DNA from: Raineyella sp. W15-4 | GTDB taxonomy: Bacteria; Actinomycetota; Actinomycetes; Propionibacteriales; Propionibacteriaceae | Length of the DNA: 64,000 nt | NCBI RefSeq assembly: GCF_033170155.1 | Contig: NZ_CP137079.1 | Coordinates: 434,001-498,000 of the forward strand | Direction of reading: 5' to 3' | Shown: one piece after another, positions 15,284 through 23,034 of the stretch | Position numbering within the stretch: position 1 is the first letter of the stretch | Layout: each line of letters starts with the position of its first letter | Position numbers and translations under genes: made by a program | Notes under the pieces: generated by a model | The model's database searches: none | The model's input: the letters and a program-made list of their open reading frames with translations, nothing else | Told to the model about the DNA's origin: nothing

Positions 15284-16588
15284 GTGACCGAGACCGTCAC
15301 TCCGCGTCCCCTGGAGCCGTTGGGCTTCGCCGTACCGTCGACCGTCCCGACGCACTGGTACAACCTGGTGGCCGATCTGCCCGAGCCGGTGCCGCCGCAC
15401 CTGCACCCGCAGACCCGGCAGCCGTTGACCCCGGAGGATCTTGCGCCGCTGTTCCCGATGAGCCTGATCGCCCAGGAGGTCTCCACCGAGCGGTGGATCG
15501 AGATCCCGCAGACGGTCCGGGAGATCTACGCCGGTTGGCGGCCCTCCCCGCTGGTCCGGGCGCACCGCCTCGAGCGCGTCCTCGGCACCGGCGCCCACGT
15601 CTACTACAAGTACGAGGGGGTCTCCCCGGCCGGCTCGCACAAGCCGAACTCTGCGGTGGCCCAGGCCTACTTCAACGCCGTGGAGGGCATCACCCGGCTG
15701 ACCACCGAGACCGGCGCCGGCCAGTGGGGTGCCTCGCTGGCGATGGCCTGTGCGCTGCTCGGCCTGGAGTGCGAGGTGTGGCAGGTGCGGGCGTCGTACG
15801 ACACCAAGCCGTACCGCCGGATGCAGATGGAGACCTACGGCGGCACCTGCCACTCCTCCCCGTCGGACCTCACCAGGGCCGGCCGGGAGCTGCTGGCGAA
15901 GTTCCCCGACACTTCCGGTTCGCTGGGGATGGCGATCTCCGAGGCGGTCGAGTCGGCCGTCGAGGACCCGCAGGCCCACTACGCGCTCGGCTCGGTGCTC
16001 AACCACGTGATGCTGCACCAGACGGTGATCGGTCAGGAGGCGCTGGTCCAGCTGCGGGAGGCGGGCGAGGCGCAGGCCGACATCGTCTTCGGCTGTGCCG
16101 GGGGCGGCTCCAACCTGGCCGGGCTGTCCTTCCCGCTGATCGGACAGAACCTCCGCGAGGGCTCCACCACGAAGGTGGTGGCCTGCGAGCCGGCCGCCTG
16201 TCCCAGCCTCACCCAGGGTGAGTACCGCTACGACTACGGTGACGTCGCCGGGATGACGCCGCTGCTGAAGATGTACACCCTCGGGCGGGACTTCGTGCCG
16301 CCGGCGATCCACGCCGGCGGGCTGCGTTACCACGGCATGTCGCCGATCGTGTCGCACGCGGTGAACCTCGGCCTGATCTCGGCGACCGCCGTCGACCAGG
16401 ACACCGCCTTCTCCGCCGGCATCGAGTTCGCTCGGGCCGAGGGGATCATCCCGGCGCCGGAGTCCTGCCACGCGGTCGCCGCGGCGATGGATCACCTGCG
16501 GACGTCGGCCCAGGACGGCGAGGTGGTCGTCATCGGTCTGTCCGGGAACGGTGTGCTCGACCTCGCCGCGTACGAGAAGTACGTCTAG
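15284..16588 (+). CDS. trpB2: Tryptophan synthase beta-like enzyme, TrpB2 type
   Basis: 434 residues, the longer TrpB2 form (TIGR01415). Seen: GWRPSPLVRAHRLE, the PLP lysine in GSHKPNSAVA (about K120), TTETGAGQWGASLA, the phosphate loop GCAGGGSNLAGL, and a C-terminal VVIGLSGNGVLDL. TrpB2 converts indole (or possibly phosphoserine) plus serine to tryptophan and lacks the usual TrpA contact region. It is not in a trp operon here, as is common for TrpB2. Start GTG 15284 with GAGGAAGGA upstream; a TAGGCT box lies at 15231-15236. Confidence 0.92.
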   Translation: MTETVTPRPLEPLGFAVPSTVPTHWYNLVADLPEPVPPHLHPQTRQPLTPEDLAPLFPMSLIAQEVSTERWIEIPQTVREIYAGWRPSPLVRAHRLERVLGTGAHVYYKYEGVSPAGSHKPNSAVAQAYFNAVEGITRLTTETGAGQWGASLAMACALLGLECEVWQVRASYDTKPYRRMQMETYGGTCHSSPSDLTRAGRELLAKFPDTSGSLGMAISEAVESAVEDPQAHYALGSVLNHVMLHQTVIGQEALVQLREAGEAQADIVFGCAGGGSNLAGLSFPLIGQNLREGSTTKVVACEPAACPSLTQGEYRYDYGDVAGMTPLLKMYTLGRDFVPPAIHAGGLRYHGMSPIVSHAVNLGLISATAVDQDTAFSAGIEFARAEGIIPAPESCHAVAAAMDHLRTSAQDGEVVVIGLSGNGVLDLAAYEKYV

Positions 16589-18281
16589 TCCGCCGGACCC
16601 GGCGGGCCATCCGCCACAGTGAGCCGCCGGCGCCCTCCCGACCGGTGCGGACGTGGTCGAGGACGTTGTCGTTCGCGGCGGTCAGCTCGATCCGCCGGCG
16701 CGCCGACAGGGAGCCGGCCAGCAGGATCTCGTCGTCGAGCTGCACGGCGGTCTCCGGCGATGGCATGGTGAGCGTCCGCTCCCCGCGGCGGATCATCAGC
16801 GCCACCGCCGGGACCCGGCGCTGCCGGTCGTACGGGTCGGTGAGCAGGTGGCGCAGGGTGACCAGGTTGCCCTCGCTGACGTCCCGGTGGACCGCCTCGG
16901 CCCGGCGGTGGTCCACCGGGAGGGTCCAGGTGAAGGGCGTCCGGCCGGGGGTGGTCTCCTCCAGCGCCTCGGCCACCCGGGTGCACCACTCCTCGTCGTG
17001 CTCGGGCAGCGTCCGCAGGAAGGCCGACAACAACGGGGTGGTGATCACCGAGAGGAACTCCTCGGCCACGATCCGGCTGGGCACCATGCAGAAGTCGTCC
17101 TCGAAGGCGTCGAAGAGCGGGGCGTTCGCCTCCCGGTTCTGCCGGGTGACGACGAAGATGTCCGGCTTCATCGTCCGGGCGGTGACCGCGATGGCGAGGT
17201 TCTTCACGTCGCGGTTGTTGCCCGCCACGATCCCCACCGAGTGGTCGATGCCGGCCTCCCGTAGCTCGTCGGGCTCGGTACCGGTGCCCTGCACTGTGAC
17301 GGTGCCCTCGTCGTAGTGCTTCTGGTCGATGATCGTCACGCTCATCCCGTTGCGACGCAGCCGACTGGTCACCGCGTGCCCGAACCGCCCGTAGCCGCAG
17401 ACGATCCAGTGCCCGTTGGGCGGCCGGTGCCGTTCCGGCCGCGGGGCCCCGGACAGTCCGGTGAGCAGCTCCCGCAGGTGGTAGCGCTCCGGGGTGGCCA
17501 CCGCCGAGGCGAGGTGGCCGGCGAACCGTTCGAACGGGTTGATCAGCAGGTCGGCGCCGAAGGCGTCCAGGTTGAGCTCGCCGGCCCGTACGGTCCGTAC
17601 CCGGGCCAACACCGGCAGCGGGGGCCGGAGCAGCCGGACGGCGACGGTGATGGCGATGTTGGTGTCGTCGTCGGCGGTGAGCGCGATGACGCCGCGGCAC
17701 CACGCCGACCGCAGTCCGGACCGTTCCAGCACCGCGGGGGCACTGGCATCGGCCTCGGAGAGGATCGGGTCGGTGTGGTACTCGTGCAGCAGCTGCTCCT
17801 GCAGCCGGGTGCCGTCGGCGTCGATGATCACCACCCGGTAGTCGAGGGCGTCGAGGCCGTGGGCGACCAGGCTGCCGGTCTCGCCGCAGCCGCAGACGAT
17901 GTAGAACGGCTCGTGCAGCTGCTGGACCCGGCGGGCCAACCGGCCGGTCTTCAGTGCGTCGCGGAAGGCCGGGTCCTGCAGCAGCGCCACCAGGGTCACC
18001 AGGGCGTACGACCAGCTGGTCACCGCGATGAAGATCGACAGTGTGATCCACAGCCGCTGGGCGTCGGAGAAGGCGGGCGGGAACTCCCCGAAACCGACTG
18101 TCGCCGCGGTGTAGGTCATCACGTAGAACGCATGGAACAGCGACAGCGGCGGCCCAGGATCGCCGTTCGCGTCGACGCCGGGCATCATCGCCAGGCCGAA
18201 GACGCAGACCGAGAAGGTCGTGATGACCAGGATCAGCGGCGTACGCATCCGCCGCAGGACGAGGAAGAAAACGGTGCTCAT
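16530..18281 (-). CDS. Potassium channel with two RCK/TrkA-N domains
   Basis: 583 residues. Two membrane helices (about 10-30 and 80-105) flank a pore loop TAATVGFGEFPPAF whose filter reads TVGFGE rather than the usual TVGYGD. Two Rossmann RCK domains follow: FYIVCGCGETGSLVAHGL (about residue 127) and HWIVCGYGRFGHAVTSRL (about 285), with a TrkA-C-like domain near the end (EILLAGSLSARR). The architecture is that of MthK-like gated channels. The tail is a run of Arg-rich residues that overlaps the convergent trpB2 gene by 59 bases. It is downstream of the DUF6394 gene by 45 bases, probably in one transcript. Confidence 0.88.
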   Translation of the reverse strand: MSTVFFLVLRRMRTPLILVITTFSVCVFGLAMMPGVDANGDPGPPLSLFHAFYVMTYTAATVGFGEFPPAFSDAQRLWITLSIFIAVTSWSYALVTLVALLQDPAFRDALKTGRLARRVQQLHEPFYIVCGCGETGSLVAHGLDALDYRVVIIDADGTRLQEQLLHEYHTDPILSEADASAPAVLERSGLRSAWCRGVIALTADDDTNIAITVAVRLLRPPLPVLARVRTVRAGELNLDAFGADLLINPFERFAGHLASAVATPERYHLRELLTGLSGAPRPERHRPPNGHWIVCGYGRFGHAVTSRLRRNGMSVTIIDQKHYDEGTVTVQGTGTEPDELREAGIDHSVGIVAGNNRDVKNLAIAVTARTMKPDIFVVTRQNREANAPLFDAFEDDFCMVPSRIVAEEFLSVITTPLLSAFLRTLPEHDEEWCTRVAEALEETTPGRTPFTWTLPVDHRRAEAVHRDVSEGNLVTLRHLLTDPYDRQRRVPAVALMIRRGERTLTMPSPETAVQLDDEILLAGSLSARRRIELTAANDNVLDHVRTGREGAGGSLWRMARRVRRTRRTSRTRRGRAHRSRTDR

Positions 18282-18326
18282 TGCAGAGTGCTCACGGGAC
18301 CGGGCGCCAAGGCTGGACCGGGCCGG

Positions 18327-18713
18327 TCAGCGGCGCAGCATGACCGACTCGCTGATCATCAGCACCACCGAGACGAGGTTGGCCAGCAGGGCGCCGGCGG
18401 ACAGCGAGACCACCGTGGACATCTGGTGGGCCCCCAGCGGCGAGGCATCCATCACCTGGGCGTAGACCGTCCAGACCACCGCGGAGGCGATCAGCTGCAG
18501 GTCGGCGACCAAGCTGGTCGCCAGGTGAACGGCGCCGAGCTGGGTCCGGTCGCCGAACTTGAGCACGGTGGCGATCAGGCTCACCACGATCGCCGCCGAC
18601 AGCTCCCAGACGTTGTGCAGCTGCGGGTCGGCGATGTTGCCCAGGGTGAAACCGAAGTTGAGCGTCGCCGCAAGGGTGATGAAGAACCCGAAAACGATCT
18701 TCTCGAAGTTCAT
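18327..18713 (-). CDS. DUF6394-type small membrane protein
   Basis: 128 residues, four predicted membrane helices (3-22, 38-56, 70-88, 102-122) and hardly any soluble part. Sequence features such as FGFTLGNIADPQLHNVWEL and KFGDRTQLGAVHLATSLVADLQL match my memory of the DUF6394 family, which occurs next to TrkA/potassium-channel genes. It precedes the RCK channel gene and is likely a channel partner or ion-stress protein; no function is established. Probably leaderless (TAGAGT box six bases upstream). Confidence 0.7.
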   Translation of the reverse strand: MNFEKIVFGFFITLAATLNFGFTLGNIADPQLHNVWELSAAIVVSLIATVLKFGDRTQLGAVHLATSLVADLQLIASAVVWTVYAQVMDASPLGAHQMSTVVSLSAGALLANLVSVVLMISESVMLRR

Positions 18714-18719
18714 GGCGCC

Positions 18720-18725
18720 ACTCTA
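18720..18725 (-). promoter_or_regulatory. -10 box for DUF6394/channel transcript
   Basis: TAGAGT read on the minus strand, six bases before the ATG at 18713. Leaderless arrangement. Confidence 0.55.
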
Positions 18726-18854
18726 GGGGGAAACGGATCGAGGCTGCAGGCATCCCGGCGGCCGGGTCGAGCCACTGATCCCGCGCGGGCTGCCCGCGAC
18801 CCGGGAGCGGCTATCCTGACCGGGGAAGTTCCGCGGCTCGAGCGAGGGGGCGTC

Positions 18855-18884
18855 ATGCTGCGGTGGGGGGAACCGGACCGATGA
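18855..18884 (+). CDS. Nine-codon leader ORF coupled to the next gene
   Basis: ATG CTG CGG TGG GGG GAA CCG GAC CGA TGA encodes MLRWGEPDR. It has GAGGGGG five bases upstream, better than anything directly before the next gene, and its TGA overlaps that gene's ATG (18881) as ATGA. It probably exists to deliver ribosomes to the membrane-protein start. It could also be chance. Confidence 0.4.
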   Translation: MLRWGEPDR

Positions 18885-19678
18885 TCGAATTGCTGGCCAG
18901 TCTGGCGCTGTTGGCGGCGCTCATCGGCCTCTACCTGTTCATGTTTCGCGCTGCCCGAGGACCCGGCGGACCTGCACGCACCTGGTCGGCCCTGAGGATG
19001 TACGACGAAGCCGCGTGGGGAGTCGCGCTGCTGTCCGGTTTCGCCGTGAGCGACATCATCCAGGCCGTGGGGTCCTGGGGCGCCAGCGGGTCGTCCGTGG
19101 AGCAGCTCGCCGGTCTCGGCACGCTGCTGACCGCCGTCGTCGCGTGGTCCTGCGGAGCCGGGGCGTCCCGCAGCGTCCTGGTCGCCATGCCCGCCGCCCT
19201 GGTCGGGGGCTTCGCTGCCATCGTGAAGTCGGCTCAGGCCGTGCGGGACGCTGCGGCCGGCGGTGACTGGCTCCTGGTGGGCATGGTCGTGGCGCTCGGC
19301 CTGCTTTTCGGGTTTCTCCTGCCGCTCCGCTTTGCGCTGGATCCGCACGCGATGGCCGGGCTCGCCTGGTACACGGCGTTGGAGGTCATGGTGCTGCTCG
19401 CCGGCCCGTTCGGTGTCACCCTGCGTGACCTGACCGGGTGGGGTCAGGCCGTCCTCGTGCTCTTGTCGATCGGTATCCCGATCGCGTTGGCCCTCCTGCC
19501 GAGCATCGTGCTGAACCTGTTCGCCTCCGCGGCCGTGCTGGCGGAGTTCTACCTCTCCTTCCTCGGTCTCGGGAGGGGATTCTCCACGGCCGTGGCGTTC
19601 GTGGTGGTCGCGCTGATCTGCTATCTCATCGGGGCGTGGATGCGGCGTCGTGGCTGGGTGCCGTCGACCGTGCGCTAG
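18881..19678 (+). CDS. Polytopic membrane protein of unknown family
   Basis: 265 residues with about seven or eight hydrophobic segments (4-22, 43-62, 70-92, 94-112, 129-151, 160-180, 187-209, 214-232, 236-252) and an Arg-rich C-terminal end (MRRRGW). I do not recognise a family. The alternative GTG start at 18863 adds six residues. It is preceded by the coupled mini-ORF and followed 45 bases later by another unknown gene on the same strand, so the two may form an operon. Confidence 0.7.
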   Translation: MIELLASLALLAALIGLYLFMFRAARGPGGPARTWSALRMYDEAAWGVALLSGFAVSDIIQAVGSWGASGSSVEQLAGLGTLLTAVVAWSCGAGASRSVLVAMPAALVGGFAAIVKSAQAVRDAAAGGDWLLVGMVVALGLLFGFLLPLRFALDPHAMAGLAWYTALEVMVLLAGPFGVTLRDLTGWGQAVLVLLSIGIPIALALLPSIVLNLFASAAVLAEFYLSFLGLGRGFSTAVAFVVVALICYLIGAWMRRRGWVPSTVR

Positions 19679-19723
19679 GGGTGACGAAGCGACGAACGGC
19701 GCCGGTTTCGTCCGGGAGTCATC

Positions 19724-20191
19724 GTGCAGCCGAAGGAGCGACAGCCTGTCCAGGGGCCGTCGGAGCGCTCGTCGTGGTGGGCCCTGACGACGCCGTACCG
19801 CGACGATCAGGCCCCGGACCGGGCGATGCAGGCGTCGTCGCGGCTGCTGCAGTTCGCCGCCGGCCTGGAGCCGGGGGCTCACCTCAGGCTCGTTCTCGGG
19901 GGTGACGGCGCCGGTGAGGTCACGGTGCGGCTGCGCACCGATACCACCACCAAGAGTGTCGCCAACCACTTGCCCTGGATCGCCGAGGGCGTCGGGACGT
20001 GGCAACAGCTCCCGTCGGCCGGGGCGCAACTCGCTGATCCGGCAGAGACGGGGTGCCTGTTCGAGCTTGTTCCGACCGTCCAGTCGTACGCGCCGGACCT
20101 GCTCCGCATCGAGGGCGCGGCCATCGACGATGCCCGCACGATCAGTGGTCGCGGACGTCTTGACCACGAGCCAATCCTTCCTGGTCAGTGA
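19724..20191 (+). CDS. Hypothetical protein, possibly truncated
   Basis: 155 residues from GTG 19724, with GGGAG five bases upstream. The body (WWALTTPYRDDQAPDRAM, LQFAAGLEPGAHLRLVLGG, EVTVRLRTDTTTKSVANHLPW, LFELVPTVQSYAPDLL) reads like the N-terminal domain of a larger protein, for instance of a type that precedes a AAA/HerA-like ATPase, but no ATPase follows. The frame stops at 20191, just where base composition falls, which suggests a broken gene. Function unknown. Confidence 0.5.
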   Translation: MQPKERQPVQGPSERSSWWALTTPYRDDQAPDRAMQASSRLLQFAAGLEPGAHLRLVLGGDGAGEVTVRLRTDTTTKSVANHLPWIAEGVGTWQQLPSAGAQLADPAETGCLFELVPTVQSYAPDLLRIEGAAIDDARTISGRGRLDHEPILPGQ

Positions 20192-20220
20192 CTCAGAAAG
20201 AAGCAGCATCAATCAAACGT

Positions 20221-20649
20221 TCAAGCGTCGAGATTCCCTTCGCGGGCCGCCTGCTCAAGGGCGTCGATGAAGACGGGGATCTGCTCAATCAAACCGTTAT
20301 TCATGGCTATACCCGCGGCGCCAAAGTAGGTCAGGCTCGAAAAGAGCATAGAGGAGTCGAAGTCGGTGCGGGTGTACAACTCATTCCTAATCTCTTCAAA
20401 GTTATACTTCCGGAGCTGGGGGAACTGCGACACGTAGGCGTCCGTTTGTGCGCCGATCAGTGTGAAGAGTCGTTCAAGCGCGACGAACTGCGCTCCACGG
20501 CCGGCCCGTTTGATCAACTGGTGCGCCAACGGAACCAACTCGGGTGGAGTCTGAGCGAGGCGGCTCTGGCTGCTAATCGGGTCAGTGGACCAATTCGGAA
20601 GAGTGTTTCCCTCCGGCCCTCTGGGTGTCGTTTTTCCGAACAAGCCCAT
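20221..20649 (-). CDS. Hypothetical protein, lower-GC codon use
   Basis: 142 residues from the ATG at 20649 (MGLFGKTTPRGPEG), chosen over upstream ATGs because GGGAGG lies eight bases before it. After a 35-residue Ser/Pro/Gln-rich lead, the rest is helical (ELVPLAHQLIKRAGRGAQFV, PQLRKYNFEEIRNELYTR, GLIEQIPVFIDALEQAA). No family recognised. Codons such as TTG, CTT, ACA and AAA are far more frequent than in neighbouring genes, pointing to recent transfer. Its 3' end faces the possibly truncated plus-strand gene 30 bases away. An antisense ORF on the plus strand is less convincing. Confidence 0.55.
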   Translation of the reverse strand: MGLFGKTTPRGPEGNTLPNWSTDPISSQSRLAQTPPELVPLAHQLIKRAGRGAQFVALERLFTLIGAQTDAYVSQFPQLRKYNFEEIRNELYTRTDFDSSMLFSSLTYFGAAGIAMNNGLIEQIPVFIDALEQAAREGNLDA

Positions 20650-20851
20650 TTCGTGCCCTCCCGGTGAATCGAATTCTTTCAGCAGACTACTGTTCCTGCC
20701 CGGCAGGTTCGAGTGGGGTCCCTGATAGTGGTGTAGCGGGGTCGCCATAGTCGTTCTTGAGTGCTTCGACGACTTGACGCGGCCCCCCAACCTGTCGGGT
20801 CAATACGGCTGGCGAAGCGATCGTCCACGGTTGCGATCGGTAGGCACCGAC

Positions 20852-21001
20852 CTATCGTCCGTGGTGTTTCCCGTCCACCGGGCAGAGTAGGCCGGTGGAC
20901 CCACAGGTTGAGCAGGTGAGTTTGCCGAACATTCCGGTAGCGGTTCCTCCCTTGCAGTCTGGGCAGTCGTGCAACGGGCGGTGACATTTCCTGCAGTCCA
21001 T
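20852..21001 (-). CDS. 49-residue double zinc-ribbon protein
   Basis: Reads MDCRKCHRPLHDCPDCKG, then GMFGKLTCSTCGSTGLLC and a short basic tail. It has eight cysteines in CxxC-type pairs, resembling one DnaJ-type zinc knuckle. Near-identical small proteins are common in actinobacteria (from memory). GGGGGAAAG lies about ten bases before the ATG. Located upstream of and co-directional with the 142-residue unknown gene. Possibly binds nucleic acid or a protein partner; function unknown. Confidence 0.75.
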   Translation of the reverse strand: MDCRKCHRPLHDCPDCKGGTATGMFGKLTCSTCGSTGLLCPVDGKHHGR

Positions 21002-21242
21002 GGCGCTATCTTTCCCCCAAGTGGTGCCGGTCGTGTACCGGCTCCGTCGCCGAGCCTATCCGGGCGCTCAGGGGCGGTTCACCCCCACTTCTGGGGGTGT
21101 GCTCACAGTCACACGCTGTGAACTCGGGTAGGACGAGCCAGTGGACCGCTGTTGGGACAGCAGGTGAGTGCTGCCTCGGTGGCGTCGCCCTCGGCGACAC
21201 GGTGAGATGCTCTCATCATCGTTCGAGCGAAAGGTCACCACC

Positions 21243-22100
21243 ATGGTGGATCGCAGCACCGGACCCGCCGGCACCGGACCCGAGGACGACGCCGAGCGGG
21301 CCGACGAGGCCGCCCGGATCGGTCCCGAAGCCGAGGCGGAGGCGGCGGAGGAGTCGGACGTCGTCGCCGGGTCGCCGTCGGCCGCCCATCCCGGTGGCGC
21401 TCCCGAGCCGCACACCCCGGACGTGGCAGACAGGCTGAACTGGCTGCGCGCCGGCGTGCTGGGCGCCAACGACGGCATCGTCTCGACCGCCGGCCTGGTG
21501 GTCGGCGTGGCTGCGGTCAACCCGGGCGCGACCTCGGCGATCCTGGTCGCCGGCATCGCCGGGCTGGTCTCCGGTGCGGTCTCGATGGCGCTGGGGGAGT
21601 ACGTCTCGGTGTCCACCCAGCGGGACACCGAGAAGGCGTTGATCGCCAAGGAGACGTACGAGCTGGAGACTTTCCCCGAGCAGGAGTTCGCCGAGCTCGT
21701 CGGCCTCTACCGGCACCAGGGCCTGTCCAAGGAGACCGCCACCCGGGTGGCCCACGAACTGACCGCCCATGACGCGCTGGGCAGCCACCTGCACATCGAG
21801 CTGGGCATCGACGAAGACCAGCTGACCAACCCCTGGCAGGCCGCGCTGGCGTCGGCGATCGCCTTCACCGTCGGGGCGGTGCTGCCGATCCTGGCGATCC
21901 TGCTCACCCCGATCCCGATGGCCCGGATCCCGGTCACCTTCGGGGTGGTGCTGGTCGCGCTGGCACTGACCGGGGTGGTGAGTGCCCGGCTCGGCGGCGC
22001 CCGCAAGGGACCGGCCGTCGTCCGGCTGCTCGTCGGCGGCGGCCTCGGGATGGCCTTCACCTACGGCATCGGCACCCTGCTGGGTGTCAGCGGCGGCTGA
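21243..22100 (+). CDS. VIT1/CCC1-family iron/manganese transporter
   Basis: 285 residues. A 65-residue acidic, Ala/Glu/Pro-rich soluble lead precedes the transporter: WLRAGVLGANDGIVSTAGLV (helix 1 with the conserved Asp), VSGAVSMALGEYVSVSTQRD (helix 2 with the family GEY motif), a cytoplasmic metal-binding helical region (EQEFAELVGLYRHQGLSKE, AHELTAHDAL), then three more helices (ALASAIAFTVGAVLPIL onward). Members move Fe2+ or Mn2+ out of the cytosol in exchange for protons. ATG 21243 has AAAGG eight bases upstream; an upstream ATG at 21207 is possible. Confidence 0.93.
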   Translation: MVDRSTGPAGTGPEDDAERADEAARIGPEAEAEAAEESDVVAGSPSAAHPGGAPEPHTPDVADRLNWLRAGVLGANDGIVSTAGLVVGVAAVNPGATSAILVAGIAGLVSGAVSMALGEYVSVSTQRDTEKALIAKETYELETFPEQEFAELVGLYRHQGLSKETATRVAHELTAHDALGSHLHIELGIDEDQLTNPWQAALASAIAFTVGAVLPILAILLTPIPMARIPVTFGVVLVALALTGVVSARLGGARKGPAVVRLLVGGGLGMAFTYGIGTLLGVSGG

Positions 22101-22103
22101 TCC

Positions 22104-22916
22104 TCAGAGCTCCCGGACCGCCTGCAGGTAGAGCGCGTGCAGCGCCCCGGCCACCGCGGCCGGGGCCTCGGCGGGGGTGAAGTGGCCGGCCTCGGGGATC
22201 TCCACCAGCTCGACCCGGGCGAGGTGCCCGGCCAGGTGCCGGGCCTCCTCGGCGCCGGTCATCGCGTCGTGTTCGCCGCGCAGCACCAGCGCCGGGGCAC
22301 TGATCATGCCGAGGACGGCCAGCCGGTCGGGGCGGGCTGCCATCGCCCGCTGCGCCCAGGCGACGCCGGCCGCCGGAGCCTGCTCCAGGCCCTCGCGGAC
22401 CGCCTCGACCACCTCGGGCCGGTTGGCCAGCGTGATCGGGCTCAGGCCCGCCTCGAGCAGCCCGAGGACGACGGAACTGCCGGCCGGGCCCTCCGCCGCG
22501 GCGGCCATCGCCAGCCGGTTCGCCCGGGCCTGCTCGGAGTCCGCCTCGGCCTTGGTGTCGAGCAGACCCAGTCCGGCGATCACCGCAGGGCGCTCGGCGG
22601 CGATCGCCAGCGCCGTGTAGCCGCCCATCGAGATCCCGGCGAACACCGCCCGGTCGACCCCGAGCTCGGCCAGGTCCGCCACCACCGTCTCCGCGTACGC
22701 GGACAGCGACGGATCCCCGGGCAGCGCGGGGGAGCCGCCGAAACCGGGGGCGTCGACCGTGAGCACCGGGACGTCGTCGAGTTCGCCCACCACGTCATGC
22801 CACATCGAGGCGTCGAACGGGAAAGCGTGCAGCAGTACGAGCGGGAGAAGGTCGATCGGTCCCTCGGCGGGAGCGGTGCCATGGCGATGCCAGGCGAGAG
22901 TCGTCATGACTTCCAT
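22104..22916 (-). CDS. Alpha/beta hydrolase
   Basis: 270 residues. Seen: the oxyanion HAFPFDASMWHDVV segment, the nucleophile elbow GISMGGYTAL (Ser about 95), an Asp region LVLRGEHDAMTG and the final His in EIPEAGHFTPAEAP: a complete Ser-Asp-His triad. Most like esterase/haloperoxidase-type hydrolases of broad specificity; the substrate is unknown. A second ATG three codons in (22907) is equally plausible. Converges on the VIT-family gene with a three-base gap. Confidence 0.9.
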   Translation of the reverse strand: MEVMTTLAWHRHGTAPAEGPIDLLPLVLLHAFPFDASMWHDVVGELDDVPVLTVDAPGFGGSPALPGDPSLSAYAETVVADLAELGVDRAVFAGISMGGYTALAIAAERPAVIAGLGLLDTKAEADSEQARANRLAMAAAAEGPAGSSVVLGLLEAGLSPITLANRPEVVEAVREGLEQAPAAGVAWAQRAMAARPDRLAVLGMISAPALVLRGEHDAMTGAEEARHLAGHLARVELVEIPEAGHFTPAEAPAAVAGALHALYLQAVREL

Positions 22917-23022
22917 CGTGCCAGCCGGGGCAACCCTCGGCCACCCCTTCGGGACCGGTGCGATGGGTCTCCGGGGCCGGTGTGGTGACTCCCTGGGGCT
23001 GGTGTGGTGACCCCGCGGCGCC

Positions 23023-23028
23023 TACCGT
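23023..23028 (+). promoter_or_regulatory. -10 box of leaderless NmrA-like gene
   Basis: TACCGT, six bases before the ATG at 23035; no Shine-Dalgarno sequence between. Confidence 0.55.
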
Positions 23029-23034
23029 GGGCGC

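Noticed and set aside
20188-20667. 159-codon plus-strand ORF whose GTG overlaps the previous stop
   Set aside because: It is antisense to the 142-residue gene, which has the better SD and helical content. Left as a possible but less likely alternative.
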